A model generated the notes under the pieces. The model did no database searches. It saw only the letters and a program-made list of their open reading frames with translations, and was not told where the DNA came from. The position numbers and the translations under genes were made by a program. DNA of 49,532 bases from Methanofastidiosum sp. GTDB taxonomy: Archaea; Methanobacteriota_B; Thermococci; Methanofastidiosales; Methanofastidiosaceae. The DNA lies in contig JAHKLW010000060.1 of the NCBI GenBank assembly GCA_020854815.1, positions 1 through 49,532 of the forward strand, given 5' to 3'. Below, piece by piece: positions 35,859 through 44,376 of the stretch. The stretch's first letter is position 1. The number at the start of each line of letters is the position of its first letter.

Positions 35859-36054
35859 AATCTGAAATATAATTTTTAATTTCTTATATACATAATTTCT
35901 ATTTTAACCCCTGAATTAAACGTAGATACAATAATCTGGCCTTAAAAATAAGATCCAATTTCTGGCCCTAATTTTAGCTCTAGGTCATGACAATGTATTA
36001 GTCCAGCCTTTGCAGGATAAATTCAGGTGATGCAAAACGACGACAATAATTGAA
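35859..36054. other. Intergenic region with TGGCC repeats
   Basis: 196 bases after the integrase tail. It carries CTGGCC at 35937-35942 and TGGCCCTAATTTTA at 35963-35976; the latter 14-mer recurs exactly at 47456-47469 in the origin-like region. No coding frame is convincing. Confidence 0.5.
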
Positions 36055-36306
36055 ATGAACGGGAAGAAGTTTGTTGAAGGAAATGAGATAATGGCCGCAT
36101 GGAAAAGCACGACTGACTGGCACTGGTTTGCAACTGAGATTTCTGAGATTAGGTTAGTCGAAGACAAGACAGGCGGCTCTATGATAAATGGACAATCAGA
36201 GAACGACATAATCTACTACGGCCTAGTTCTAGGGCTAACTGAGGAGTGGGGCTACTTTTCTGGAAGGGAATTGGAAATGGATAAAAGAATAGAAAAATTA
36301 TATTAA
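36055..36306 (+). CDS. DUF2958-like small protein
   Basis: 83-aa protein. TDWHWFATEISEIRLVED and DIIYYGLVLGLTEEWGYFSG, then REL, follow the DUF2958 pattern (W-x-W-x-x-x-E ... FG-x-V-x-G-x-E-x-GYF-x-x-x-EL). Such proteins are common on plasmids and phages; function unknown. It converges on the DUF2284 gene with 7 bases between ends. Assignment from pattern only. Confidence 0.55.
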   Translation: MNGKKFVEGNEIMAAWKSTTDWHWFATEISEIRLVEDKTGGSMINGQSENDIIYYGLVLGLTEEWGYFSGRELEMDKRIEKLY

Positions 36307-36313
36307 TTTTACA

Positions 36314-36868
36314 TTATTCCAGCAGCAGTAAGCAAAAACTCTTAAAACAAGTATTTTCTTCTTTTACTACATCTAGTTGGTAGCCTGCGTTTCTTGCAGT
36401 CTTGAAAACATCAATCCCTGCACCTTCCATTGAGGGCCTTGCAATTCTTCGATTAACGCACTTCTTTTTGTCAAATAAACTTGGATTTTCCAGGCTTTCC
36501 GCAGGGCAAACATCGCAAAGCCTGCATGTTCCTGCGTAGTATGCAAATGCCCTGTAGAGTCCGCTCAAGAAAGCCTACCTTTCAAGGCTTGCCATATTTC
36601 TTTGGATTTGTCTCCACTCTCCTCTTTCTCTAAGGTCCGTAAATTCAATTAACATTGCTTTGCTGTACTCATTTAACCTTTTTCTTGTCTCATCAGGCGG
36701 CTGCACGTAAGGGGGGCATGCAAACCTTTTCCCGTACTGTCGGCACCCAAATTCGCACTTCTGCCTGACCCAATCATTTACAGATATGTCCGATATGGGT
36801 ATTATTTTAACAGAGTTTGCACCCTTTTCAATGGCCATGTTTTTTATTTTTTCAATACCATCTTCCAT
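36314..36868 (-). pseudogene. DUF2284 metal-binding protein interrupted by an in-frame TAG
   Basis: Start ATG 36868 with GGTGATTC upstream. The N-terminal part has the Cys motifs CEFGCRQYGKRFACPPYVQPP and ends at NMASLER before TAG (36575-36577, codon 98). The same frame resumes directly with AFLSGLYRAFAYYAGTCRLC, CPAESLENP, RRIARPSMEGAGIDVFKTAR and SFCLLLLE, then TAA. Together they make a complete 184-codon DUF2284 protein, where the family has Glu at the TAG position (GAG to TAG is one change). The family probably binds an iron-sulphur or zinc site. A nonsense allele is most likely; readthrough is possible. Confidence 0.8.
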
Positions 36869-36990
36869 TGAATCACCAATAATGAGTTTAAATATATATT
36901 TATATACCTTATGGGCATTAAAATATACTGAATATAGAATAATAACTTTAATAGTTATAATGGAAACTTTTTTATTTCCCTGCAAATATT

Positions 36991-37755
36991 ATGCTTATGG
37001 ATAAAGACATCAAGATTGAAGAGGAGCTTAGGGAAATCAAATCTGAGCTTTCTTTGATTAGAAAAGAACTTCGGAGTATGTCTGCAACTCCATTAGGGCA
37101 AAATAATTCTACTAATGCCGGCGATAACTTTAGAGGGGTCATTTCGAGCTTGATTCTAGACGATCTTGACCAATCTCTAGATAACAATCTTGTAAGTGAC
37201 TGCAACAAAAATCCGGCCTGTAAAAAAGCATTTCGAAAAATATTGCTTGATAATCAAGAACTGATAGACTCTGGTAAGTTTAACGAGGAAAATGCCTCTA
37301 AGAACAAAGATAAGTTAGGGGGCATGAAAAAAACTGCACCCTACGATAAATGCGAGGTGTGTTTTGGCGAAGTTTCAGAACTTTTCGGCAAACAGGTTAG
37401 AATAGCACGATCTATGAAAATCTATAAATCAAAAAACGAGAGCATGTCAAAACTCAATCAGGTCTCTGTCGATGCCATTGTATCAGACTTCCTTGAGCCT
37501 GTAGCCAATATACACAGATTGCAGATAGTAAAGTCTCTAGCCAACGGTACAAAAAGTTTTTCTGAGCTTTCAAAAATAACGGGCCTTACAGGGGGAAATC
37601 TGCTCTTCCATCTTCAAAAGCTTACCGAAAACGAAATAATACTTCAGTCCCATGAAAGGGGAGACTACTTAATTACTGAAAAAGGACATGGAATTTTATT
37701 GGCCGTTCTCGAACTATGCATCTCTATGAATCTTTCAAATGAAGAAGAAAAATAA
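36991..37755 (+). CDS. Winged-helix regulator with N-terminal coiled coil and Cys motifs
   Basis: 254 aa. Residues 3-30 form a coiled coil (DIKIEEELREIKSELSLIRK); a middle part holds DCNKNPACKK and YDKCEVCFGEVSELFG, possible metal or redox-sensing cysteines. The C-terminal 90 residues are an ArsR-like winged helix (IHRLQIVKSLANGTKSFSEL, TGGNLLFHLQKLTENEII). Start may be the first ATG or the one two codons on (36997); no clear ribosome site, so a leaderless mRNA is possible. It is divergent from the DUF2284 gene, which it may regulate. Confidence 0.72.
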   Translation: MLMDKDIKIEEELREIKSELSLIRKELRSMSATPLGQNNSTNAGDNFRGVISSLILDDLDQSLDNNLVSDCNKNPACKKAFRKILLDNQELIDSGKFNEENASKNKDKLGGMKKTAPYDKCEVCFGEVSELFGKQVRIARSMKIYKSKNESMSKLNQVSVDAIVSDFLEPVANIHRLQIVKSLANGTKSFSELSKITGLTGGNLLFHLQKLTENEIILQSHERGDYLITEKGHGILLAVLELCISMNLSNEEEK

Positions 37756-37762
37756 AAATAAA

Positions 37763-38140
37763 TTATCTCTTGTATGGAAATATTTCCTTTACATCTATCA
37801 AAACGGCATAATTTGCTTTAGGCAGTTGGGGCATTTTTTCTTTCAATGCTTTAGAAACGTTTTCATAAATTGGGCCTGAATCCATAAGTGTGGCTTTGCC
37901 CTTTATCTGGAATCCTTTGCTTCTGTCCTTATTTAAAACGTAAAGGGATATGTTTGGATTCTCCTTCAAGTTTTTTGCAGTATGGGGTGAAGCAATTTCT
38001 GCAAAGACAAGTTTGCCTTTTTCTAATACGGCAATGCTCCCTTTAGGTGAAACGTTTGGAACCCCATCCCGCCCTGATGTTCCTGCAAATACCAAATGCT
38101 CTTCCTGGATCAAATCCATAACTTCTTGTGGCATGTCCAT
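37763..38140 (-). CDS. PNPOx-like flavin-binding protein
   Basis: 125-aa split-barrel protein of the pyridoxamine 5'-phosphate oxidase-like superfamily: LVFAGTSGRDGVPNVSPKGS, FAEIASPHTAKNLKENPNISLYVL, FQIKGKATLMDSGPIYE. Small members bind FMN, F420 or heme rather than oxidising pyridoxine phosphate. The ATG at 38140 with GGTGATATT upstream is preferred over an extension to 38191. It converges on the winged-helix regulator. Part of the redox cargo of the element. Confidence 0.82.
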   Translation of the reverse strand: MDMPQEVMDLIQEEHLVFAGTSGRDGVPNVSPKGSIAVLEKGKLVFAEIASPHTAKNLKENPNISLYVLNKDRSKGFQIKGKATLMDSGPIYENVSKALKEKMPQLPKANYAVLIDVKEIFPYKR

Positions 38141-38271
38141 AATATCACCAATATTATTGGGGTTTGATTTATTTTTATATTTGCCCGTCACTAAAGTATA
38201 TTTAGTATATTTTTATGACAAAAAAATATATAAATATGACTAAAGTAATTCTAATTGTTGGAGGTGGCTAA

Positions 38272-38511
38272 ATGGATGCAAAAAATGAGATCAGACTGCA
38301 AATTTCATCTGCCCTGAAAAACGCTAAGTTCCCAATAGATACTCCAGAAAAACTCATTGCGGCTTTTCCACATGGTGCAGACACTAAATGCAAATCTGGA
38401 AACATTGAGGTGACTGCCGGGGAAGCGGGAAAACTATTAAAGGCCAGTGACTTTCCATTTCTTAATGCAGATATGGTGGCTAACACCATAGTCCAAAGGG
38501 CAGGATTATAA
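38272..38511 (+). CDS. MTH865-family protein
   Basis: 79-aa protein matching the MTH865 family: EIRLQISSALKNAKFPIDTP, LIAAFPHGADTKC, EVTAGEAGKLL and DFPFLNADMVANTIV. The known member is a small helical EF-hand-like fold of unknown function, found mainly in methanogens. GGAGGTGG precedes the ATG. It is followed by the QueG-like gene after 37 bases. Confidence 0.85.
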   Translation: MDAKNEIRLQISSALKNAKFPIDTPEKLIAAFPHGADTKCKSGNIEVTAGEAGKLLKASDFPFLNADMVANTIVQRAGL

Positions 38512-38548
38512 ATTTATTTTTTTTTATTTTATTTAATGGAGAAAGCGC

Positions 38549-39232
38549 ATGAAAAATTATAATCTCAAGGCAGAGATACTCACTGCTGCCAACAAATTGG
38601 AGTTAGACTTCATCGGCGTAGCAGATGCCAAGGGATATTTGAATCGAGACTATGTTGGGAATAAGCCGCAGGATGTAATGGAAAACTGCAACAGCATAAT
38701 TGTATTTGGTGTGTCAATCCCAAAAGGCGCATATGAATCATTGCCAAAAGGCCGAGCAGAGTACACAAATACGCTTCTCGCTGCGACTGCCACTTTGAGA
38801 ATTGCCGGTTTTAGACTGGCAAAGCTAGCAGAGGAAAGGGGGTATAGTGCAACTCTTGCCCCTTCTGAAGGAAGTGAATTTGGGTATTGGTATGCAAATA
38901 AAGAAACGCTCAAGGCAAATTTTTCAATGAAGTATGCATGTTATCTATCCGGAATAGGATCGTATGGGAAAAATCATCTTATAATAACAGATAAATTCGG
39001 TTCAAGAATAAGGATGGCTGCAATTTTAACTGATGCAGAAATTGATGCAGACGGCCAATCTAAAAGTTTAATCTCAGACAAATGCAAAGATTGTTACAAG
39101 TGCGTTGAGATATGCCCAGTTTCTGCTTTTTCTATAGATGGGAAAATCGACCGAAGGAAATGCAGGGAATATATGTTCGGCGAGCTTGGCGGTTTGCGCT
39201 GTGGCATGTGTGTAAAGGTATGCCCGCTTTAA
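38549..39232 (+). CDS. QueG-like iron-sulphur protein (epoxyqueuosine reductase-like)
   Basis: 227 aa. The N-terminal part resembles the cobalamin-binding region of QueG/reductive dehalogenase-like proteins (ADAKGYLNRDYVGNKPQDVM, SIIVFGVSIPKGAYESLPKG, YACYLSGIGSYGKNHLIITD). The C-terminus carries two ferredoxin motifs, CKDCYKCVEICPVSAF and CGMCVKVCPL, for two [4Fe-4S] clusters. It stops right after the second motif, so it is shorter than true QueG, which continues with HEAT-like repeats. Archaeal short relatives of unknown substrate are common. GGAG precedes the ATG. Confidence 0.75.
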   Translation: MKNYNLKAEILTAANKLELDFIGVADAKGYLNRDYVGNKPQDVMENCNSIIVFGVSIPKGAYESLPKGRAEYTNTLLAATATLRIAGFRLAKLAEERGYSATLAPSEGSEFGYWYANKETLKANFSMKYACYLSGIGSYGKNHLIITDKFGSRIRMAAILTDAEIDADGQSKSLISDKCKDCYKCVEICPVSAFSIDGKIDRRKCREYMFGELGGLRCGMCVKVCPL

Positions 39233-39248
39233 TGCCCATAAACAATTA

Positions 39249-40772
39249 TCACATATACCTCTTCATAAATCTCCTTGTGTCCTCTGTATCCATCCAGCCT
39301 TGATCTAATTGCTTTATTATTTCTTCAATTCTGGCTATTTGCTTCAAAAAACGGTTTTTTGTTTTTTCATTTTCAATTTCGACTTGTGCAAATCCACAAA
39401 TAATTGTTAATGGATTTCTTATATGGTCTACGAGGTGTGCAAAGTACTCTAGATTTTCTCCTAATTGCTTTTGAGATCTATTAATTAGAGTGACATCTTC
39501 TGCTATCCCTCTGTACCCTATAATGTTTCCATCGCTGCCCTTCCAAAGGGTGAAGTCGAATAAAAGATCTAACTGGCGCCCATCTTTTGTTTTCCATTGT
39601 GACTGGAAATTTTTGACAAATCCTTTTTCCTCAATCTCAGCTTGAAATATTCTCCTGTGATTGGGATCAACGTAAAGATAATTTACATCAATCCCAATCA
39701 ACTCATCTTTCGTATAACCAAGAAGTTCTGCCGCTGCTTGATTGGCATCAAGTATAATCCCTTCTTGACTTGTTGTCCATATTGGGTTTTTTGAGTCTTC
39801 AAACAGTGTACGATATTTCTCTTCACTTTCTCTTAACGCCTTTTCTGTCGTTTTGAATTCATTGATATCACGAATTGATTCTATTGCTCCAATTACATTA
39901 CCTTCAGCATCAAAAAGTGGCGAAGCTATTGCCCACATGTAAGCCCCTTTGCCATTGTAAATGGCAGGCGTAAAAACTTCAACATACAATGCCTTTCCTT
40001 TCCGCTTTACAAAATCATATTTAGAAGAAATATCTGAGTCAGGTTTGAAGATGAGATCTATTAAATAGGGCCTCTGCCTTCCATAAAAAGGAACTGCCCC
40101 ATAAGAACGATCCTTTCCTAAAATTTCTATTTTTGGAATTCCCGTCATTTGTTCCATTGCGCGATTCCAAGCTATGATTTTTTTGTCGTTGTCAATGATA
40201 AATGTTGCATCAGGTAAGAATTCTATTATGTCTTCAAGTTGTTTATTTGTAGACTTTAAACGATCTTCAGCTTTTTTTCTTTCAGTTATATCTTCAACGA
40301 TGCCTTTGTAATGAGTAATATTTCCTTCTAAATTCCTGACAATGAAGGTCCAATCACTCACGAATTTAATCACTCCGTCTTTTGTAATAATACGATAGGG
40401 GTCATGTATAAATTCAATTATTCCTTTTTCATTGCTATATTTTTCAACTTCATTGGCAACTCTTTTAAGATCATCAGGATGTATGCATCCAGAAAAAGAA
40501 ACTTTCCCAAAAGTAAAGTCTTCAACGTTATATCCAAAAAGTTTTTCAACATTTTCTAAATCTAAATTTAAGTCCCCTTTTATATTTGTATAAGTTGGAA
40601 TGGGCTCATACGTGCCATAATCAAAATAGAAATCAAATAATGTCACGAGAGATAATTTTCCGCCTTTAGAGATTAGTTTATTTCCAATATCATTTTCTTC
40701 CCCTCTAATAATCTGAGTACCACATAATGAAAACAATACTAAGAAAATAAACAATAAGGCGAGATATTTCAT
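39249..40772 (-). CDS. Membrane-anchored triple-PAS sensor with degenerate DHp tail
   Basis: 507 aa from the ATG at 40772; a TTG at 40835 would add 21 residues. The N-terminus is a hydrophobic helix (MKYLALLFIFLVLFSLCG). Three PAS/PAC units follow (HPDDLKRVANEVE..., LKSTNKQLEDIIEFLPDATF, SEEKYRTLFEDSKNPIW). The final 70 residues FAHLVDHIRNPLTIICGFAQ to GWMDTEDTRRFMKRY closely match the end of the chromosomal REC-PAS protein at 26975, again with Asp at the phospho-His position and no ATPase domain. It probably signals by protein contact rather than as a kinase. Confidence 0.8.
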   Translation of the reverse strand: MKYLALLFIFLVLFSLCGTQIIRGEENDIGNKLISKGGKLSLVTLFDFYFDYGTYEPIPTYTNIKGDLNLDLENVEKLFGYNVEDFTFGKVSFSGCIHPDDLKRVANEVEKYSNEKGIIEFIHDPYRIITKDGVIKFVSDWTFIVRNLEGNITHYKGIVEDITERKKAEDRLKSTNKQLEDIIEFLPDATFIIDNDKKIIAWNRAMEQMTGIPKIEILGKDRSYGAVPFYGRQRPYLIDLIFKPDSDISSKYDFVKRKGKALYVEVFTPAIYNGKGAYMWAIASPLFDAEGNVIGAIESIRDINEFKTTEKALRESEEKYRTLFEDSKNPIWTTSQEGIILDANQAAAELLGYTKDELIGIDVNYLYVDPNHRRIFQAEIEEKGFVKNFQSQWKTKDGRQLDLLFDFTLWKGSDGNIIGYRGIAEDVTLINRSQKQLGENLEYFAHLVDHIRNPLTIICGFAQVEIENEKTKNRFLKQIARIEEIIKQLDQGWMDTEDTRRFMKRYM

Positions 40773-40841
40773 GAACAAAAATATGGACTGAGGAATATTA
40801 AAGTTTCTATTATTTGATTTTAATGTAGTAATCAAAAGATT

Positions 40842-41498
40842 TTAAATTATCCAATAATTATCTTTCTCTTCTTTCCAAGTGAATACTTCTCCCATACCAC
40901 ATGTAGCTCCAGTAGAAGTAACAAAGTTTGGGGGATTCTTCGGGAAAGTTTTTTTACATCCATATAGACGATATTTGTCTAGATTTAGTAAAGGAGGACT
41001 ATACTCCTTAAAAGTTAGTAATTCACTAAACAAATCAAGCAAAGTATCTAAAACGTTTTCAATATCATGCTCTTTATATGCCAACTTAAGAGTATACAAG
41101 GCTATCGAGATTATGTCGTTATACTTGTCCATATTTATATTTCTGATATTTTTTCTTAATTTTGGGAGTATCGTTTTTGATTTACTTGGAATACCTAATT
41201 GGCTCCTATCTTCGGATAACTTGATAATTTCTGATTCATCAAGAAAATCCATCACCGTATGGTGCACGGAAGGTGAAATATTTGATACAGTCAATTTAAA
41301 TCCCTCTAAGTCCTGAGTTGGCTCGTATAATGACAGCAACCCTTTCAATTGAGCAAGCCGAATCCTTGATTCTTTATCTTGAACATGCGTCATTAGGATA
41401 GAGACGTTACTTGATAAATATTCTAATCCACTTACATCTGCTTCAGTCTTACGTTCACTTGCCAATACGATCTTGTATAAAAAATCATAATAGTCCAT
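40842..41498 (-). CDS. Unknown protein of helicase operon (218 aa)
   Basis: 218 aa, mainly helical, no recognised domain. The middle KYNDIISIALYTLKLAYKEH and ENVLDTLLDLFSELLTFKEY are amphipathic. The C-terminus has PKNPPNFVTSTGATCGMGEVF. Its ATG overlaps the 105-aa gene by 14 bases, tying it to the helicase operon. It might be an accessory component of that module; that is inference from gene order only. Confidence 0.65.
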   Translation of the reverse strand: MDYYDFLYKIVLASERKTEADVSGLEYLSSNVSILMTHVQDKESRIRLAQLKGLLSLYEPTQDLEGFKLTVSNISPSVHHTVMDFLDESEIIKLSEDRSQLGIPSKSKTILPKLRKNIRNINMDKYNDIISIALYTLKLAYKEHDIENVLDTLLDLFSELLTFKEYSPPLLNLDKYRLYGCKKTFPKNPPNFVTSTGATCGMGEVFTWKEEKDNYWII

Positions 41499-41802
41499 AT
41501 GAAATTTCTAATGGAGTTTTGGAGATATCATAGTGAATAGGTTCCAGATAATCAAAAACTTTATTATATGTTTTTCTTTTTTTATCGATAAGTTCTACTC
41601 TATGTTTAAGACTTTCAGGAAATTCTTCAATACTTTTATCTATAAAAGTTCCAAATGTTTCAATATCATAGGGGATATAAACTTTATGTGCAGAACATCC
41701 TATCAAAGTTTCAAGAAGATAATAGTTAGGCGCGTACAGATATCTTTTTGGTCCGGGCCTAGCAATTGCTACATTAAAACTTGTTATTATGCTTGAATTC
41801 AT
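41485..41802 (-). CDS. Unknown protein of helicase operon (105 aa)
   Basis: 105 aa, no recognised family. It starts MNSSIITSFNVAIARPGPKR, contains YLYAPNYYLLETLIGCSAHK and ends with helices. GGGAGATT stands at good spacing before the ATG at 41802. It lies 60 bases after the helicase stop and overlaps the following gene. Confidence 0.62.
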   Translation of the reverse strand: MNSSIITSFNVAIARPGPKRYLYAPNYYLLETLIGCSAHKVYIPYDIETFGTFIDKSIEEFPESLKHRVELIDKKRKTYNKVFDYLEPIHYDISKTPLEISYGLL

Positions 41803-41862
41803 TTAATCTCCCTTTTATAGTAGTTTTTTTATTATTTACAATAATTATTAATAAAATTGATT

Positions 41863-44271
41863 TCAATATTCATCAATTAATCCTAGTTTTTTTAGTCTGG
41901 CTCTAATAGCACTATTCTGCCTTTCCAAAACTTTAGCTATATCACTTATTGGAGTTCCTTGATTAAATAAATTAATCAATTTAGCTTCTTCATCAGACTC
42001 CCATTTCTCATAGGCCCTGGGGTGTTTCATTCTTAATTTATCTATTCTATCCTGATAAGATTTTTTTTCGATAAGATCTTCAAGTCTTATAGATTTAACT
42101 TCATCAGGGATTTCTAAATCTTCTTTGCCATTAAGAAACTTCTTGCCGCAATAAGGACAAAACAAAAAACTATCTTCTATTCTGTTACTACAATCACTGC
42201 AAACTAAAGGGATATCATTATTAATAATATTTAATATCAAGAAGTTACTTCTATCGATAAATTCCCCTGGTATTTCTTTTATGAAAGAAGACTCGTTGCC
42301 TATTTCAGTTATCAAAAATAGCTCTTCCTTGGCCCTAGTCATTGCCACATAAAAAAGTCTTCGCTCTTCTTCCATCCTTAACTCATAATTTGTCTCTTTT
42401 ATGATCTGGAATATTCGATCTTCTCCCCATACACTGGGAAATCCATACAAGCCTGAAGTTAATCCTATTAGAAATACTATTCTTGCTTCTAATCCTTTGG
42501 CAGAATGAATAGTTCCAGAGGGCACCCTGATATTTGCTTTAGCCAGTTCATATCGGTATGGATCAAACATTCGTTTCTTTCTGTAAAGAATTAAAATATC
42601 TTCACGATTGTAGCCGTTATCCAAAAATTGCTTTATATTTTCTACTACCTTTTCGACACCGTCTTCTGATTCTTTCTTTGATGCGTAAAGATAAAGTTTT
42701 TTACCTTTTTTTGATATGGAGCGTATTTCTTTAGCTATTTGAAATTTATTGTGCTTTATAACTTCACTAGAAGCAGAAACGATATTATCATGGCTCCTAT
42801 AATTTATATCAAGTTTTATAATTTTAGAGTTTTCAAAATATTTTTCAAAGTTAACTATGTATTCTACTTCTGAACCCCTCCATCCATATATGCTCTGCCA
42901 GTCGTCTCCAACACAAAATAATTGTGTTTCTTCTGTCAATAATAGTTTAAGCAATTTTACTTGGAGTGTATTTACATCCTGAAACTCATCTACTAGAATA
43001 TATTTGTATTTTGTTTGGAAGATATTTTTAACGTCAGGATAGTTATTAAGTAGATCAATCGTTTTAATTATTAAATCGTTAAAATCTAGGTATGAATGAT
43101 AAGTACAATAATCTGAGAAGCTTTTGATTATTGGTTCTATAAGAATGTAAAAATCTTTCACTCGTTTATGTGGGTCATTCTGAGCTTTTTGATATATTTC
43201 TAGAAAATCTCTTCCCTCAACTTTTATTTTATCTATTACACTAATTAACTCCGCTACAAATCTATCCAGTTCCTTATGATAACCTGAAAACTCTTCTTCA
43301 AACTTAAGGGCAGGTAATTTTGTAATATCCTTGTGAATTCTTGGCGAAATAACTTTCTCTAATTCTCTGTGAAATTCATTTATATCGACAGTCATAGATT
43401 CAAAAACTTTGAAATAAGCTTTGCCTGCTTCTTTGAAATCTATTTCTTTCAAAGCCATTGGGGAGCTGAGATTACTTACGTGTTCGATGTAGAGATTAGC
43501 TTCTGGTATGAAAAAATCTGGATTTGCTTTATAATCCGATATTTGGAGAGGTGATTCATACTCATAATCTATATTGTGCCGATAGAGCCAATCTGCGATA
43601 TATCTTTCAGATTTGGATCTTACAGATTCACCTCTTAGAGTAATATACGGTCGTGGATATTGATTGGGGTGATTAGTATTTACATTTAACCTTAAATCTT
43701 CAACGTAATGATCTAGGATATACCTTTTCAAGAACAATAAATATTCTTTATCGCTAGCACATGCTAATATTAGTTTATGTAAGATTTCTTTAGAATCTTC
43801 GGGTGCTTGAAAATAAGTTCCTAGTGTATCTCCATATTCCTTATCCGGCAAAATCTTAAATCTATTATCAAATTCTTTGGCGCCGTTATTTCTCAAAATA
43901 TAAAAACAAAGACTATGAAAAGTTCTGACTGTTAAGTTATTGAGCCATGGATATTTTGATACATATTTTTTTCTTTCCTCGTATTTTTGCTTGTTTGTTA
44001 TTTTTTTATTGTATACTATATTCTTGTACTCACATTTATCATCAGCTTCTATAATTAACTTATCAAACATTTCATTTGCGGCGTTTCTGGCAAATGTAAT
44101 GGCCAAAATCTCTGAAGGGTCCACATTTTGTTCAAAAATAAGATACATGATTTTTTGAATTATTGTTTTTGTCTTACCACTTCCTGCACCGGCCAAAACA
44201 AGTAACCGTTTGTCCTCACTTATAACAGCTTCTCTCTGCTTTTCGTTAAGTCCTTGGAGAGTAGGATTCAT
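41863..44271 (-). CDS. UvrD/Rep-like SF1 helicase with inserted nuclease domain, zinc ribbon and Myb-like tail
   Basis: 802 aa. SF1A motifs: LAGAGSGKTKTII (Walker A), ILAITFARNAANEM (Ia), DFNDLI, LVDEFQDVN (Walker B), CVGDDWQSIYGWRG (III), LDINYRSH (IV), GTIHSAKGLEARIVFLIG (V) and RRLFYVAMTRAKEEL (VI). Inserted at residues about 215-310 is a PD-(D/E)XK-like domain (KSERYIADWL, YEYESPL, NPDFFIP, LYIEHVS). Near 700 is a zinc ribbon (CSDCSNRI, FCPYCGKKF), and the last 50 residues look like a Myb/SANT-type helix-turn-helix (WESDEEAKLINLFNQG, NSAIRARLKKLGL). First gene of an operon; GGTGA precedes the ATG. Confidence 0.9.
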   Translation of the reverse strand: MNPTLQGLNEKQREAVISEDKRLLVLAGAGSGKTKTIIQKIMYLIFEQNVDPSEILAITFARNAANEMFDKLIIEADDKCEYKNIVYNKKITNKQKYEERKKYVSKYPWLNNLTVRTFHSLCFYILRNNGAKEFDNRFKILPDKEYGDTLGTYFQAPEDSKEILHKLILACASDKEYLLFLKRYILDHYVEDLRLNVNTNHPNQYPRPYITLRGESVRSKSERYIADWLYRHNIDYEYESPLQISDYKANPDFFIPEANLYIEHVSNLSSPMALKEIDFKEAGKAYFKVFESMTVDINEFHRELEKVISPRIHKDITKLPALKFEEEFSGYHKELDRFVAELISVIDKIKVEGRDFLEIYQKAQNDPHKRVKDFYILIEPIIKSFSDYCTYHSYLDFNDLIIKTIDLLNNYPDVKNIFQTKYKYILVDEFQDVNTLQVKLLKLLLTEETQLFCVGDDWQSIYGWRGSEVEYIVNFEKYFENSKIIKLDINYRSHDNIVSASSEVIKHNKFQIAKEIRSISKKGKKLYLYASKKESEDGVEKVVENIKQFLDNGYNREDILILYRKKRMFDPYRYELAKANIRVPSGTIHSAKGLEARIVFLIGLTSGLYGFPSVWGEDRIFQIIKETNYELRMEEERRLFYVAMTRAKEELFLITEIGNESSFIKEIPGEFIDRSNFLILNIINNDIPLVCSDCSNRIEDSFLFCPYCGKKFLNGKEDLEIPDEVKSIRLEDLIEKKSYQDRIDKLRMKHPRAYEKWESDEEAKLINLFNQGTPISDIAKVLERQNSAIRARLKKLGLIDEY

Positions 44272-44306
44272 TATTTCACCATCAATAAAAAATACTATGA
44301 AAACTG

Positions 44307-44322
44307 ATATGTTGCAACATAT
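44307..44322. promoter_or_regulatory. 16-bp palindrome over the helicase-operon promoter
   Basis: ATATGTTGCAACATAT is a perfect palindrome 36 bases upstream of the helicase ATG. Read on the minus strand, its first half overlaps the TATA-like CTTATATATG, so a bound protein would block transcription initiation. Confidence 0.55.
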
Positions 44323-44376
44323 ATAAGAATATGGAAAAAATTAGGGAAATAGGGAAAAATATTTCTTTTCCATTTA

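Noticed and set aside
36869-36985. N-terminal extension of the DUF2284 frame
   Set aside because: The added 39 residues are hydrophobic and unlike the family; the ATG at 36868 has a GGTGATTC site and gives the right length.
33193-37000. Organism-wide reassignment of TAG to pyrrolysine
   Set aside because: TAG ends many intact genes here (GINS, kinase, PIN, aIF2-gamma, HAD, Kae1, MoaD, MoaE, PrimPol), several at their family's normal end, so TAG is a regular stop. Only selective readthrough remains possible.
41533-41796. Plus-strand frame opposite the 105-aa gene
   Set aside because: Antisense shadow; the minus-strand gene has GGGAGATT and overlaps its neighbour in operon fashion.
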